From positions 1 through 14,512 of the forward strand of contig CAJUQB010000114.1 in NCBI GenBank assembly GCA_910588285.1: 14,512 nucleotides of DNA. Reading direction: 5' to 3'. Under the pieces are notes generated by a model. It searched no databases, had not been told where the DNA came from, and saw nothing but the letters and a program-made list of their open reading frames with translations. Made by a program: the position numbers and the translations under genes. Of this stretch, positions 1-7,256 are shown one piece after another. Position 1 is the stretch's first letter; every line of letters starts with the position of its first letter. The stretch is from an uncultured Lachnospiraceae bacterium. Its GTDB lineage: Bacteria > Bacillota > Clostridia > Lachnospirales > Lachnospiraceae.

Positions 1-1017
1 ATGGCAGTAAGAGTAGCAATTAATGGTTTTGGCCGTATCGGCCGTCTGGCGTTCAGACAGATGTTCGGAGCAGAAGGATATGAGGTTGTGGCAATCAATG
101 ACCTGACAAGCCCGAAGATGCTGGCGCATTTGCTGAAGTACGATTCTTCTCAGGGAAGATATGCACTTTGCGATAAGGTTACCGCCGGAGAGGATTCCAT
201 CACTGTTGACGGAAAGGAAATCAAAATCTATGCATTCCCGGATGCAAACAACTGCCCATGGGGTGAGCTGAAGGTTGACGTAGTGTTAGAGTGCTCCGGA
301 TTCTATACCTCCAAGGAAAAGGCACAGGCACACATCAATGCAGGCGCACGCAAGGTTGTAATCTCTGCACCGGCAGGAAATGACCTTCCCACCATTGTAT
401 ACAACACTAACCATACCACATTGAAGCCGGAGGATACCATCATTTCCGCTGCTTCCTGCACTACCAACTGCCTGGCACCTATGGCAGATGCACTGAATAA
501 ATATGCACCGATCCAGTCCGGTATTATGTGCACCATCCACGCTTACACCGGCGACCAGATGACTCTGGACGGACCCCAGAGAAAGGGTGATCTGAGAAGA
601 AGCCGTGCGGCAGCAGTGAACATTGTTCCCAACAGCACAGGCGCTGCCAAGGCAATCGGCCTTGTAATTCCCGAGCTGAACGGCAAGCTCATCGGAGCTG
701 CACAGCGTGTGCCCACCCCCACCGGCTCCACCACCATCCTGACCGCAGTGATCAAGAAGGCCGGCGTTACCAAGGAAGACATCAACGCAGCCATGAAGGC
801 AGCAGCCAATGAGTCCTATGGCTACAATGAGGATGAGATCGTTTCCTCCGATATCGTTGGAATGACCTATGGCTCTCTGTTCGATGCAACTCAGACCATG
901 GTATGCCAGATTTCCGAGGATCTGTACGAGGTACAGGTTGTGTCCTGGTATGACAATGAGAACAGCTACACCTCTCAGATGGTTCGTACCATCAAGTACT
1001 TCTCTGAGCTGGCATAA
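1..1017 (+). CDS. gapA: Type I glyceraldehyde-3-phosphate dehydrogenase
   Basis: This cytoplasmic glycolytic enzyme oxidises and phosphorylates glyceraldehyde-3-phosphate to 1,3-bisphosphoglycerate with NAD. The 338-residue length is normal for the family. Visible motifs are the N-terminal Rossmann start INGFGRIGRL (residues 7-16), an Asp at 34 in INDLT that usually favours NAD over NADP, the catalytic cysteine C153 in ASCTTN, and the general-base histidine H180 in TIHAYTG. The C-terminal WYDNENSY motif is also present. The ATG is the first base of the window, so the ribosome site and promoter lie outside it; the start agrees with the usual N-terminus of the family. pgk follows on the same strand after 211 bases that contain hairpins, so co-transcription is possible but perhaps attenuated. 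Confidence 0.97.
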   Translation: MAVRVAINGFGRIGRLAFRQMFGAEGYEVVAINDLTSPKMLAHLLKYDSSQGRYALCDKVTAGEDSITVDGKEIKIYAFPDANNCPWGELKVDVVLECSGFYTSKEKAQAHINAGARKVVISAPAGNDLPTIVYNTNHTTLKPEDTIISAASCTTNCLAPMADALNKYAPIQSGIMCTIHAYTGDQMTLDGPQRKGDLRRSRAAAVNIVPNSTGAAKAIGLVIPELNGKLIGAAQRVPTPTGSTTILTAVIKKAGVTKEDINAAMKAAANESYGYNEDEIVSSDIVGMTYGSLFDATQTMVCQISEDLYEVQVVSWYDNENSYTSQMVRTIKYFSELA

Positions 1018-1030
1018 GAGTCATTCATTT

Positions 1031-1072
1031 CCGCCAGCAGCGAGCCGGATGGCTGCCTGCAGCGGGGTTTTT
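1031..1072 (+). terminator. Imperfect hairpin plus T-run after gapA
   Basis: An imperfect GC-rich stem runs from CCGCC at 1031 to GCGG near 1065. Its inner pairing is AGCC/GGCT around a GGAT loop, with a mismatched middle, and it is followed by GG and five T. This fits an intrinsic terminator or attenuator 14 bases after the gapA stop. The stem contains bulges and mismatches, so its strength is uncertain. Confidence 0.45.
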
Positions 1073-1127
1073 GACCTGAAGTAAGAAAAGAGACTCATCG
1101 AGGGTCCGGTCTTGATCTGTCGGAACA

Positions 1128-1158
1128 CCGGCGGATTGCAAGGGCCGGGCTCTTTTTT
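1128..1158 (+). terminator. Weak hairpin followed by six T in the gapA-pgk gap
   Basis: CCGGC (1128-1132) can pair with GCCGG (1144-1148) around an 11-base loop, and a run of six T follows at 1153-1158. Only five stem pairs are clear. It may be a second leaky terminator or an attenuator ahead of pgk. Confidence 0.3.
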
Positions 1159-1177
1159 CAGAATAAACACGGACGAT

Positions 1178-1204
1178 CCTTTGGGCTGCCTGTATGCCCA
1201 AAGG
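1178..1204 (+). repeat. Perfect 9-bp hairpin just upstream of the pgk ribosome site
   Basis: CCTTTGGGC (1178-1186) pairs perfectly with GCCCAAAGG (1196-1204) around a 9-base loop. The pgk Shine-Dalgarno AAGGAGGA begins about ten bases later. No T-run follows, so this is more likely an mRNA-stability or processing element, or a small dispersed palindrome, than a terminator. A closely similar motif, TATGCCC(A/G)AAGGGC, occurs again at 7075-7088. Confidence 0.5.
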
Positions 1205-1228
1205 GCAGGACAAGAAGGAGGAAATGAC

Positions 1229-2437
1229 ATGTCTTTGAACAAAGTATCGGTAGACGATATCAATGTGGCAGGCAAGCGTGTGCTTTGCAGATGCGATTTT
1301 AACGTACCCCTAAAGGACGGGAGCATCACGGATGAGAACCGTCTGGTGGCGGCCCTTCCCACCATCAAGAAGCTGATTGCAGACGGCGGCAGGGTAATCC
1401 TCTGCTCCCATCTCGGCAAGCCCAAGGGAGAGCCCAAGCCGGAGCTGTCCTTAGCGCCTGTGGCAGTGCGCCTGTCAGAGCTTTTGGGCCAGCCGGTAAC
1501 CTTTGCTGCGGACAATGAGGTGGTAGGCCCCAATGCCAGAGCGGCTGTAGAGGCCATGAAGGACGGCGACGTGGTGCTTCTGGAGAATACCCGTTACCGT
1601 GCAGAGGAGACCAAGAACGGCGAAGCCTTCAGCAAGGATTTGGCTTCTCTCTGCGATATTTTTGTCAATGATGCCTTTGGCACGGCACATCGTGCCCATT
1701 GCTCCAATGTGGGTGTTTCCGCCCTGGTGGAGACTGCGGCAGTCGGATATCTGATGCAGAAGGAGATTGATTTCCTGGGCAATGCCGTGGAGAACCCGGT
1801 GCGTCCCTTTGTGGCAATTCTGGGTGGAGCCAAGGTGGCTGACAAGCTCAATGTGATCAATAACCTGCTGGAAAAATGCGATACCCTGATCATTGGCGGC
1901 GGTATGGCATACACATTCCTGAAGGCCCAGGGCTATGAGATCGGAACCTCTCTCTGCGACAATGAGAAGCTCACATACTGCAAGGAAATGATGGAAAAGG
2001 CAGAAAAGCTGGGCAAGCAGCTGCTGCTTCCGGTGGACACTGTGACGGTAAAGGCTTTCCCAAGCCCCATTGACGCTGAGGTGGAGACCCAGGTATATGA
2101 CAGCGCATCCATACCTGCTGACCAGGAGGGCTGCGACATCGGTCCCAAGACTGCGGAGCTGTTTGCAGAGGCAGTTAAGAGCGCCAAGACGGTAGTTTGG
2201 AACGGACCCATGGGCGTATTTGAGAATCCGACCCTGGCAGCCGGAACCCTGGCAGTGGCCAAGGCCTTGGCAGATACAGATGCAACCACCATCATTGGCG
2301 GCGGCGATTCCGCAGCAGCAGTGAATCAGATGGGATATGGCGACAAGATGAGCCACATTTCCACCGGCGGCGGCGCTTCCCTGGAATTCTTAGAGGGCAA
2401 GGAGCTTCCCGGCGTTGCAGCGGCAACCGATAAGTGA
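1229..2437 (+). CDS. pgk: Phosphoglycerate kinase
   Basis: This enzyme transfers the acyl phosphate of 1,3-bisphosphoglycerate to ADP, the first ATP-yielding step of glycolysis, in the cytoplasm. The 402-residue product has the family N-terminus CRCDFNVPLKDG (residues 20-31), the substrate-binding HLGKPKG (61-67), the hinge-region GGAKVADK, the nucleotide-site WNGPMGVFE and GGGDSAAAV segments, and the C-terminal STGGGASLEFLEG. The ATG at 1229 was chosen because it follows AAGGAGGAA by a normal spacing and matches the family N-terminus. An in-frame upstream ATG at 1112 would translate leader hairpins and has no family support. tpiA starts 51 bases downstream with no terminator between them, so pgk and tpiA are probably co-transcribed. 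Confidence 0.97.
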   Translation: MSLNKVSVDDINVAGKRVLCRCDFNVPLKDGSITDENRLVAALPTIKKLIADGGRVILCSHLGKPKGEPKPELSLAPVAVRLSELLGQPVTFAADNEVVGPNARAAVEAMKDGDVVLLENTRYRAEETKNGEAFSKDLASLCDIFVNDAFGTAHRAHCSNVGVSALVETAAVGYLMQKEIDFLGNAVENPVRPFVAILGGAKVADKLNVINNLLEKCDTLIIGGGMAYTFLKAQGYEIGTSLCDNEKLTYCKEMMEKAEKLGKQLLLPVDTVTVKAFPSPIDAEVETQVYDSASIPADQEGCDIGPKTAELFAEAVKSAKTVVWNGPMGVFENPTLAAGTLAVAKALADTDATTIIGGGDSAAAVNQMGYGDKMSHISTGGGASLEFLEGKELPGVAAATDK

Positions 2438-2488
2438 TCGAAAGCAGCGCAGCAAACAGAGCTTCCGAAAAAGGAGAGGAGAATAGAA

Positions 2489-3238
2489 ATGGCAAGAAGA
2501 AAAATTATTGCCGGAAACTGGAAGATGAATAAGACTCCCAGCGAGGCAGTTGCACTGGTAAATGAATTAAAGCCCCTGGTGGCCAATGAGGATGTGGACG
2601 TTGTATTCTGTGTTCCGGCCATTGACATCATTCCGGCTATGGAGGCGGCAAAGGGCTCCAATATCCAGATTGGCGCGGAGAACATGTACTATGAGGAGAG
2701 CGGCGCATATACAGGAGAGATCGCTCCCAACATGCTGACAGACGTTGGTGTAAAATACGTCATTATCGGCCATTCCGAGCGCCGGGAGTATTTTGCAGAG
2801 ACAGACGAGACAGTCAACAAGAAGGTGCGGAAGGCATTTGAGCATGGGATTACCCCCATTATCTGCTGCGGCGAGACATTGACACAGCGGGAGCAGGGCA
2901 TTACCATTGACTGGATCCGTCAGCAGATTAAGATTGCATTCCTGGATGTGACGGCAGATCAGGCCAAGACGGCAGTCATTGCTTATGAGCCCATCTGGGC
3001 GATCGGAACCGGCAAGACGGCTACCTCCGATCAGGCGGAGGAGGTCTGCGGCGCTATCCGGCAGTGTATTGGCGAGATCTATGATGAAGCTACGGCAGAA
3101 GCCATCCGCATCCAGTATGGCGGTTCTGTGAATGCAGGCAATGCAGCAGAGCTGTTTGCAAAGCCGGATATCGACGGAGGTCTGGTTGGCGGCGCGTCCC
3201 TGAAGGCTGATTTCGGAAAAATTGTCTGCTACCAGTAA
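2489..3238 (+). CDS. tpiA: Triosephosphate isomerase
   Basis: This enzyme interconverts dihydroxyacetone phosphate and glyceraldehyde-3-phosphate. The 249-residue length is typical of the TIM-barrel family. Catalytic residues are visible in order: N10 and K12 in GNWKMN, H95 in IGHSERRE, and E167 in AYEPIWAIGTGKT, the last carrying the flexible lid. The phosphate-binding GGSVN and GLVGGASL segments are also present. The start is supported by AAAGGAGAGGA about ten bases upstream. The gene follows pgk at a 51-base gap and is the last enzyme gene before a promoter and hairpin region, so it probably ends the gapA/pgk-side transcript or reads on weakly into the next gene. Confidence 0.97.
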   Translation: MARRKIIAGNWKMNKTPSEAVALVNELKPLVANEDVDVVFCVPAIDIIPAMEAAKGSNIQIGAENMYYEESGAYTGEIAPNMLTDVGVKYVIIGHSERREYFAETDETVNKKVRKAFEHGITPIICCGETLTQREQGITIDWIRQQIKIAFLDVTADQAKTAVIAYEPIWAIGTGKTATSDQAEEVCGAIRQCIGEIYDEATAEAIRIQYGGSVNAGNAAELFAKPDIDGGLVGGASLKADFGKIVCYQ

Positions 3239-3245
3239 AAATCAT

Positions 3246-3274
3246 TTGCTACAGGGATTGCGATAGTATATAAT
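3246..3274 (+). promoter_or_regulatory. Candidate sigma-A promoter for the CapA-like gene
   Basis: The -35 is TTGCTA (3246-3251, four of six consensus bases). A 17-base spacer separates it from a perfect -10 TATAAT (3269-3274). Transcription would begin near 3281, giving the downstream lipoprotein gene, and perhaps gpmI, a promoter independent of tpiA. The leader would contain the hairpin at 3315-3340. Confidence 0.55.
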
Positions 3275-3300
3275 AGGCTGTGAGAAACCCCAGCCCTATT
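3272..3300 (+). other. First of two tandem hairpins sharing an AGGGCTG core
   Basis: AATAGGCTG (3272-3280) pairs with CAGCCCTATT (3291-3300) with one bulged base and a 10-base loop. The left arm overlaps the -10 hexamer of the candidate promoter, so the hairpin can form only in read-through RNA from tpiA. Its right arm can alternatively pair with 3315-3324. Confidence 0.45.
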
Positions 3301-3314
3301 TATCACTGGAGTAT

Positions 3315-3340
3315 AACAGGGCTGTAATTGCAGCCCTGTT
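3315..3340 (+). terminator. Perfect 10-bp hairpin between tpiA and the CapA-like gene
   Basis: AACAGGGCTG (3315-3324) and CAGCCCTGTT (3331-3340) form a perfect stem around TAATTG. The following ATTC is not a full T-run, so termination may be incomplete. It lies after the candidate promoter, which makes leader attenuation of the CapA-like gene an alternative reading. Confidence 0.5.
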
Positions 3341-3385
3341 ATTCATGACAGGGAAATACCATGCCCCATCAGATGAGGATGACCG

Positions 3386-4846
3386 ATGAAGAAAAATATT
3401 GTGGCAATGATAGCAGCATTCTGCCTGGCTGCAGCGCTGTTTGGATGCGGCAGCGGCGATGAGATTTCCGGAAGCCAGGGCCAGAAGCAGGACCGACAGC
3501 CCTCACAGCAGCATGATGCGCAGGAGGATACCTTGTCTGGGACAGCTCCAGAGGATGGCCTGACCCGGACAGAGCCGGAGGAGGCAGGCCGCCTTCCCGG
3601 GGAATTGATGACTCTTGAGAGCACCTGTGAGACGATTTTAAATAACTGTACCAAAGAATTTGTCGGCGGCTATCTGGTGGACGTTGTGTTTTTGTCCTGG
3701 ATTGCCTCCAATTATGGGAACGATATTGTGTTTGGGCTGGCAGAGGCAGTGGAGCAGGGGGCCAGCGACCCACAGCTCTGGTACGAGCTGACCGGAAGCT
3801 CCATCCATGTTCTGTGGAATACCTACTGCAGGGAGCTGGGACTGCAAAGCCACAGCCTGGAGCGGGTATACTGGAAGGAATGTGCCTCTGAGGATGCCAT
3901 TGTGCTGGATTTTATCGGAGATATCAATTTTTCGGAGGGCTGGTCCTCCACCGTATATCTGGATAAGCAGGTAGACGGGATTTTTGACTGCTTAAGTCCG
4001 GATGTGATGGCAGAGCTTCAGGGAGCGGATCTCCTGATGGTGAACAATGAATTTACCTACAGTACCAGAGGCGAGCCTCTGGCGGGCAAGGCATATACCT
4101 TCCGGGCGCATCCGGACCGTGTGTACCTCCTGGAGCTGATGGGGACGGATATTGTATCCCTGGCCAACAATCATGCCTATGATTACGGGCCGGATGCTCT
4201 GCTGGATACCATGGAGACATTGGAACATGCGGGCATTCCCTATGTGGGGGCAGGAGAGAACCTGGCAGAGGCCATGATGCCCTCCTACTTTATTGCAAAT
4301 GGCCGCAAGATCGCCATTGTGTCCGCCACTCAGATTGAGCGGACCCTTAACTACACCAGGCAGGCCACAGAGACGGAACCGGGGGTGCTGAAAACAGACG
4401 ACCTGTCCAAATTCCTGTCAGTAATCGAGACGGCCCAAGCCTGCGCAGATTATGTCATTGTCTATGTGCACTGGGGGACAGAGCAGGCTGCGTATTTTGA
4501 ATCGGATCAGACTGCCCTGGCCCAGGCCTTTGTGGATGCGGGGGCAGATGCCATCATCGGCGGCCATACCCACTGCCTGCAGGGCTGCCAGTATATGGAC
4601 GGGGTGCCGGTCATCTACAGCCTTGGGAATTTTTGGTTTAACAGCAACAAGCTGGATACAGGGATCGCCCAGCTGGTGATCCATAAGGACGGAACCATGG
4701 ATTTCCGTTTTCTGCCATGTATCCAGAAGAAAAATACCACTGTTATGGCAGAAGGGGAAGAGTGGGACAGAATTTTAGCATATATGGAGTCAATTTCCAG
4801 CGGTGTGGCCATTGATGAAAATGGGACCATTACGCCGACGGAGTAA
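3386..4846 (+). CDS. CapA-like (PGA_cap, metallophosphoesterase-fold) lipoprotein
   Basis: This is a predicted secreted, membrane-anchored member of the CapA family, known for poly-gamma-glutamate capsule proteins; the substrate here is unknown. Residues 1-21 are a lipoprotein signal with lipobox LFGC and acylated C21. A Gln/Glu/Asp-rich linker covers about 22-75, and a helical segment with no clear assignment covers about 76-165. The CapA domain follows, with GDI at 178-180, NNE at 220-222, LANNHAYDYG from 259, VHWG at 361-364, GGHTH at 392-396 and SLGNF at 412-416, which are the expected metal-ligand and phosphoesterase-like positions. The ATG at 3386 follows a modest TGAGGA site. gpmI begins 25 bases downstream, so the two are probably co-transcribed. 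A surface lipoprotein inside a glycolytic cluster is unusual, and no other capsule gene is nearby. Confidence 0.88.
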   Translation: MKKNIVAMIAAFCLAAALFGCGSGDEISGSQGQKQDRQPSQQHDAQEDTLSGTAPEDGLTRTEPEEAGRLPGELMTLESTCETILNNCTKEFVGGYLVDVVFLSWIASNYGNDIVFGLAEAVEQGASDPQLWYELTGSSIHVLWNTYCRELGLQSHSLERVYWKECASEDAIVLDFIGDINFSEGWSSTVYLDKQVDGIFDCLSPDVMAELQGADLLMVNNEFTYSTRGEPLAGKAYTFRAHPDRVYLLELMGTDIVSLANNHAYDYGPDALLDTMETLEHAGIPYVGAGENLAEAMMPSYFIANGRKIAIVSATQIERTLNYTRQATETEPGVLKTDDLSKFLSVIETAQACADYVIVYVHWGTEQAAYFESDQTALAQAFVDAGADAIIGGHTHCLQGCQYMDGVPVIYSLGNFWFNSNKLDTGIAQLVIHKDGTMDFRFLPCIQKKNTTVMAEGEEWDRILAYMESISSGVAIDENGTITPTE

Positions 4847-4871
4847 AGCATTGCGGAAAGAAGGAAATGAT

Positions 4872-6413
4872 ATGAGTAAAAAACCAACGGTACTTATGAT
4901 TTTAGACGGGTTTGGTCTCAATGACAAGACAGAGGGGAATGCGGTGGCACAGGCCAATACCCCAAACATTGACCGCCTGATGAAGGAATATCCCTTTGTA
5001 AAGGGGAATGCCAGCGGCCTTGCAGTAGGGCTGCCGGAGGGACAGATGGGCAATTCCGAGGTAGGCCACCTGAATATGGGAGCCGGGAGGATTGTATACC
5101 AGGAGCTGACCAGGATCACCAAGGAGATCCAGGACGGGGACTTTTTCAAGAATGAGGCCTTAAAGGCAGGCATGGAGCATGTGAAGGAGAAGGACTCTGC
5201 CCTGCACCTGTACGGTCTGCTGTCCGATGGCGGCGTACACAGCCACAACACCCATCTGTACGGGCTTTTGGAGATGGCAAAGCGCGAGGGCATAAGCAAG
5301 GTGTATGTGCATTGCTTCCTGGACGGCCGTGACACCTCCCCCACCTCTGGCAAAGGCTTTGTGGAGGAGCTGCAGGATAAGATGCAAAAGATCGGCGTGG
5401 GGGAGATTGCCACGGTGATCGGCCGCTATTATGCCATGGACCGGGACAACCGCTGGGACCGCGTGGAGAAGGCTTACCGGGCGCTGACTGCCGGCGAGGG
5501 GAAGCAGGCCCAGGATGCGGCAGCCGCTCTGGAGGCCTCCTATGCAGAGGAGGTAACGGATGAATTTGTTGTGCCTACCGTGATTACAAAGGACGGGGCC
5601 CCGGTGGCAACGATACAGGACAAAGATACCGTTATTTTCTTTAATTTCCGTCCGGATCGGGCCAGGGAGATTACAAGAACCTTCTGTATGGAGGAGTTTG
5701 ACGGCTTTGACCGGGGGCCGAGAAAGGACGTGTTCTATGTCTGCTTCACGGAGTATGATGTGACGATCCCCAACAAGCAGATTGCCTTCCACAAGGTGGA
5801 GCTCGCCAATACCTTCGGGCAGTTCCTGGCAGATCACGGGAAAACTCAGGCCCGCATTGCGGAGACGGAGAAATACGCCCATGTGACCTTTTTCTTCAAT
5901 GGCGGCGTGGAGGAGCCCAATCAGGGAGAGGACCGGATCCTGGTGAATTCCCCCAAGGTGGCTACCTATGACCTGAAGCCGGAAATGAGCGCCTATGAGG
6001 TGTGCGACAAGCTGGTGGAGGCCATCGGAAGCGGCAAATACGATGTGATTATCATTAATTTTGCCAATCCGGACATGGTGGGACATACCGGTGTGGAGAC
6101 TGCGGCCATTGGGGCAGTGGAAGCGGTGGATGCCTGCGTGGGAAGGGCTGTTGCGGCCCTGAAGGAGGCAGAGGGCGTGATGTTCCTGTGCGCGGATCAT
6201 GGCAATGCAGAGCAGCTGGTGGATTATGGGACAGGCGAGAGCTTCACGGCCCACACCATCAATCCGGTGCCCTTTATCCTCATAAATTATGACGAGGCTT
6301 ACACTCTCCGGGAGGGAGGCTGCCTGGCTGATATTATTCCCACCCTCATCCAGGTTATGGGGATGGAGCAGCCAAAGGAGATGACAGGAAAATCCCTGCT
6401 GGTGAGAAAATAA
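4872..6413 (+). CDS. gpmI: 2,3-bisphosphoglycerate-independent phosphoglycerate mutase
   Basis: This enzyme converts 3-phosphoglycerate to 2-phosphoglycerate through a phosphoserine intermediate and needs Mn2+. The 513-residue length is standard for the alkaline-phosphatase-superfamily enzyme. Visible features are the first metal aspartate D12 in ILDGFGLN, the catalytic serine S62 in GNSEVGHLNMG, the HCFLDGRDTSP substrate motif, the YYAMDRDNRWDR segment, FNFRPDRAREI, and the late metal cluster CADHGNAEQ (about residues 440-448) followed by AHTINPVPFI. The ATG at 4872 was chosen because GAAAGAAGGAAA precedes it and because the product then starts at the usual family position. The in-frame start at 4803 would overlap the CapA-like gene. 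It follows that gene by 25 bases and ends in a strong terminator. Confidence 0.96.
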   Translation: MSKKPTVLMILDGFGLNDKTEGNAVAQANTPNIDRLMKEYPFVKGNASGLAVGLPEGQMGNSEVGHLNMGAGRIVYQELTRITKEIQDGDFFKNEALKAGMEHVKEKDSALHLYGLLSDGGVHSHNTHLYGLLEMAKREGISKVYVHCFLDGRDTSPTSGKGFVEELQDKMQKIGVGEIATVIGRYYAMDRDNRWDRVEKAYRALTAGEGKQAQDAAAALEASYAEEVTDEFVVPTVITKDGAPVATIQDKDTVIFFNFRPDRAREITRTFCMEEFDGFDRGPRKDVFYVCFTEYDVTIPNKQIAFHKVELANTFGQFLADHGKTQARIAETEKYAHVTFFFNGGVEEPNQGEDRILVNSPKVATYDLKPEMSAYEVCDKLVEAIGSGKYDVIIINFANPDMVGHTGVETAAIGAVEAVDACVGRAVAALKEAEGVMFLCADHGNAEQLVDYGTGESFTAHTINPVPFILINYDEAYTLREGGCLADIIPTLIQVMGMEQPKEMTGKSLLVRK

Positions 6414-6430
6414 CAGAAGCTATACAAGGG

Positions 6431-6460
6431 ACAAACCCGCCGGTTACTCGGCGGGTTTGT
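6431..6460. terminator. Strong bidirectional intrinsic terminator between gpmI and the DUF1836 gene
   Basis: A perfect 12-bp stem pairs ACAAACCCGCCG (6431-6442) with CGGCGGGTTTGT (6449-6460) around a GTTACT loop, with T- and A-flanked ends usable from both directions. It ends the gpmI transcript. On the minus strand it contains the last codons of the convergent DUF1836 gene, whose TAA stop (6444-6446) sits in the loop. Confidence 0.9.
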
Positions 6461-7037
6461 TGATGTCAATCAAAGTTTCGATCAGCTGCTTCTTAATGTA
6501 GACATCGAAAGCCAGCATACAGATAAATGCAAACTGCTGCATTTCCTCCCGGTCCTCGCCCTCCAGCATGGGAAAGGTGTCCAGGCTGATCTGGAACTTC
6601 CTGGTGATATCCTTCTCCAGGCGCTCTACGGCGCCCTTCTCCAGGCGGAAGACCTCTGCGTAGATCTCCTCCAGGTTAAAATCGTCCTGGCTGCCGAAAT
6701 ATTTGTCCGTGATCGGGCCAAGGATGGACTGGATATCGCTGATGCTGAGGATGTTTTTAAAATAATAAATAAAAATCAGCATCAGCACATGCTCCTTGGT
6801 GTATTTCTTCTTCAGCGGCGGGGGCAGAAGGTTATTCTTGGCATAATTGTTGATCATGGTCTTGGTCAGCACCTTGTCCTCGCTTCGGCGCTTGGAGGAG
6901 GCCAGCTGCTGGTCCATAAAGGTGGTGACCTGATCCATATACAAATCTATGTTGGGCAAGTCGTCCGGCTTCACGTAGTTAATCCGGGAAATGCTTGCCA
7001 GAATACTATTCAGTAAGTCTTTTGCATCAATTGTCAT
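6444..7037 (-). CDS. DUF1836 domain protein, MerR-like DNA-binding regulator
   Basis: This 197-residue protein matches the DUF1836 family of Firmicutes, thought to be DNA-binding through a MerR-like winged helix; its targets are unknown. The helix-turn-helix-like part is about residues 56-106, including LTKTMINNYAKNNLLPPP, then a KKKYTKEHVLMLI strand-helix and LSISDIQSIL. The remainder is helical and acidic with no recognised ligand site. The ATG (complement of 7035-7037) is preceded by AAGGAGGAA at normal spacing. A strong promoter lies about 100 bases upstream and the leader carries a duplicated dyad, so autoregulation is plausible. The gene converges on gpmI and diverges from pcrA. Confidence 0.85.
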   Translation of the reverse strand: MTIDAKDLLNSILASISRINYVKPDDLPNIDLYMDQVTTFMDQQLASSKRRSEDKVLTKTMINNYAKNNLLPPPLKKKYTKEHVLMLIFIYYFKNILSISDIQSILGPITDKYFGSQDDFNLEEIYAEVFRLEKGAVERLEKDITRKFQISLDTFPMLEGEDREEMQQFAFICMLAFDVYIKKQLIETLIDINKPAE

Positions 7038-7039
7038 AT

Positions 7040-7131
7040 TTCCTCCTTACTGTCCAGAATTATGGACAAATAGGTATGCCCGAAGGGCGATTCCTCCTTA
7101 CTGTCCAGAATTATGGACAAATAGGTATGCC
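7040..7131 (-). repeat. Exact 41-bp direct repeat with dyad and ribosome-site copy in the DUF1836 leader
   Basis: Positions 7040-7080 and 7091-7131 are identical over 41 bases, with 10 bases between copies. On the minus strand each copy holds TGTCCATAATTCTGGACA, a near-perfect dyad, followed by AAGGAGGAA. The copy next to the gene supplies the working Shine-Dalgarno. The other repeats the site with no start codon in position. A GCCC-TTC-GGGC palindrome lies between the copies. Confidence 0.9.
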
Positions 7132-7140
7132 TTATAACAC

Positions 7141-7169
7141 ATTATATAGTTTATAAAACCATATGACAA
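7141..7169 (-). promoter_or_regulatory. Strong sigma-A promoter for the DUF1836 gene
   Basis: On the minus strand, -35 TTGTCA (complement of 7164-7169), a 17-base spacer and -10 TATAAT (complement of 7141-7146) give eleven of twelve consensus bases. Transcription would start near 7134, immediately ahead of the first repeat copy, leaving a leader of about 97 bases. Confidence 0.75.
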
Positions 7170-7199
7170 GGGGAAATTGAGGATATTTTTATCTGACAG

Positions 7200-7228
7200 T
7201 TGCAAAATTTGACAGGAAGTGATACACT
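7200..7228 (+). promoter_or_regulatory. Candidate promoter for pcrA
   Basis: TTGCAA (7200-7205) and TACACT (7223-7228) are separated by 17 bases, each with four of six consensus bases. The start site would be near 7235, about 20 bases before the chosen pcrA ATG. This argues against translation from the in-frame TTG at 7200. Confidence 0.45.
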
Positions 7229-7256
7229 AAAACAAATGTTCGCGAAGGAGTTTTCT

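Noticed and set aside
1112..1228. ATG-initiated extension of pgk
   Set aside because: It covers leader hairpins and has no resemblance to the phosphoglycerate kinase N-terminus.
1475..2356. Minus-strand open frame of 293 codons opposite pgk
   Set aside because: It is a Cys/His/Leu-rich shadow of a well-supported kinase gene with no independent signals.
5160..6254. Long minus-strand open frame of 364 codons opposite gpmI
   Set aside because: It has no ribosome site or recognisable motif and is a codon-bias shadow of gpmI, which has full family motifs.
7200..7256. TTG-initiated extension of pcrA
   Set aside because: The region holds a candidate promoter, and ATG 7257 follows AAGGAG at ideal spacing.
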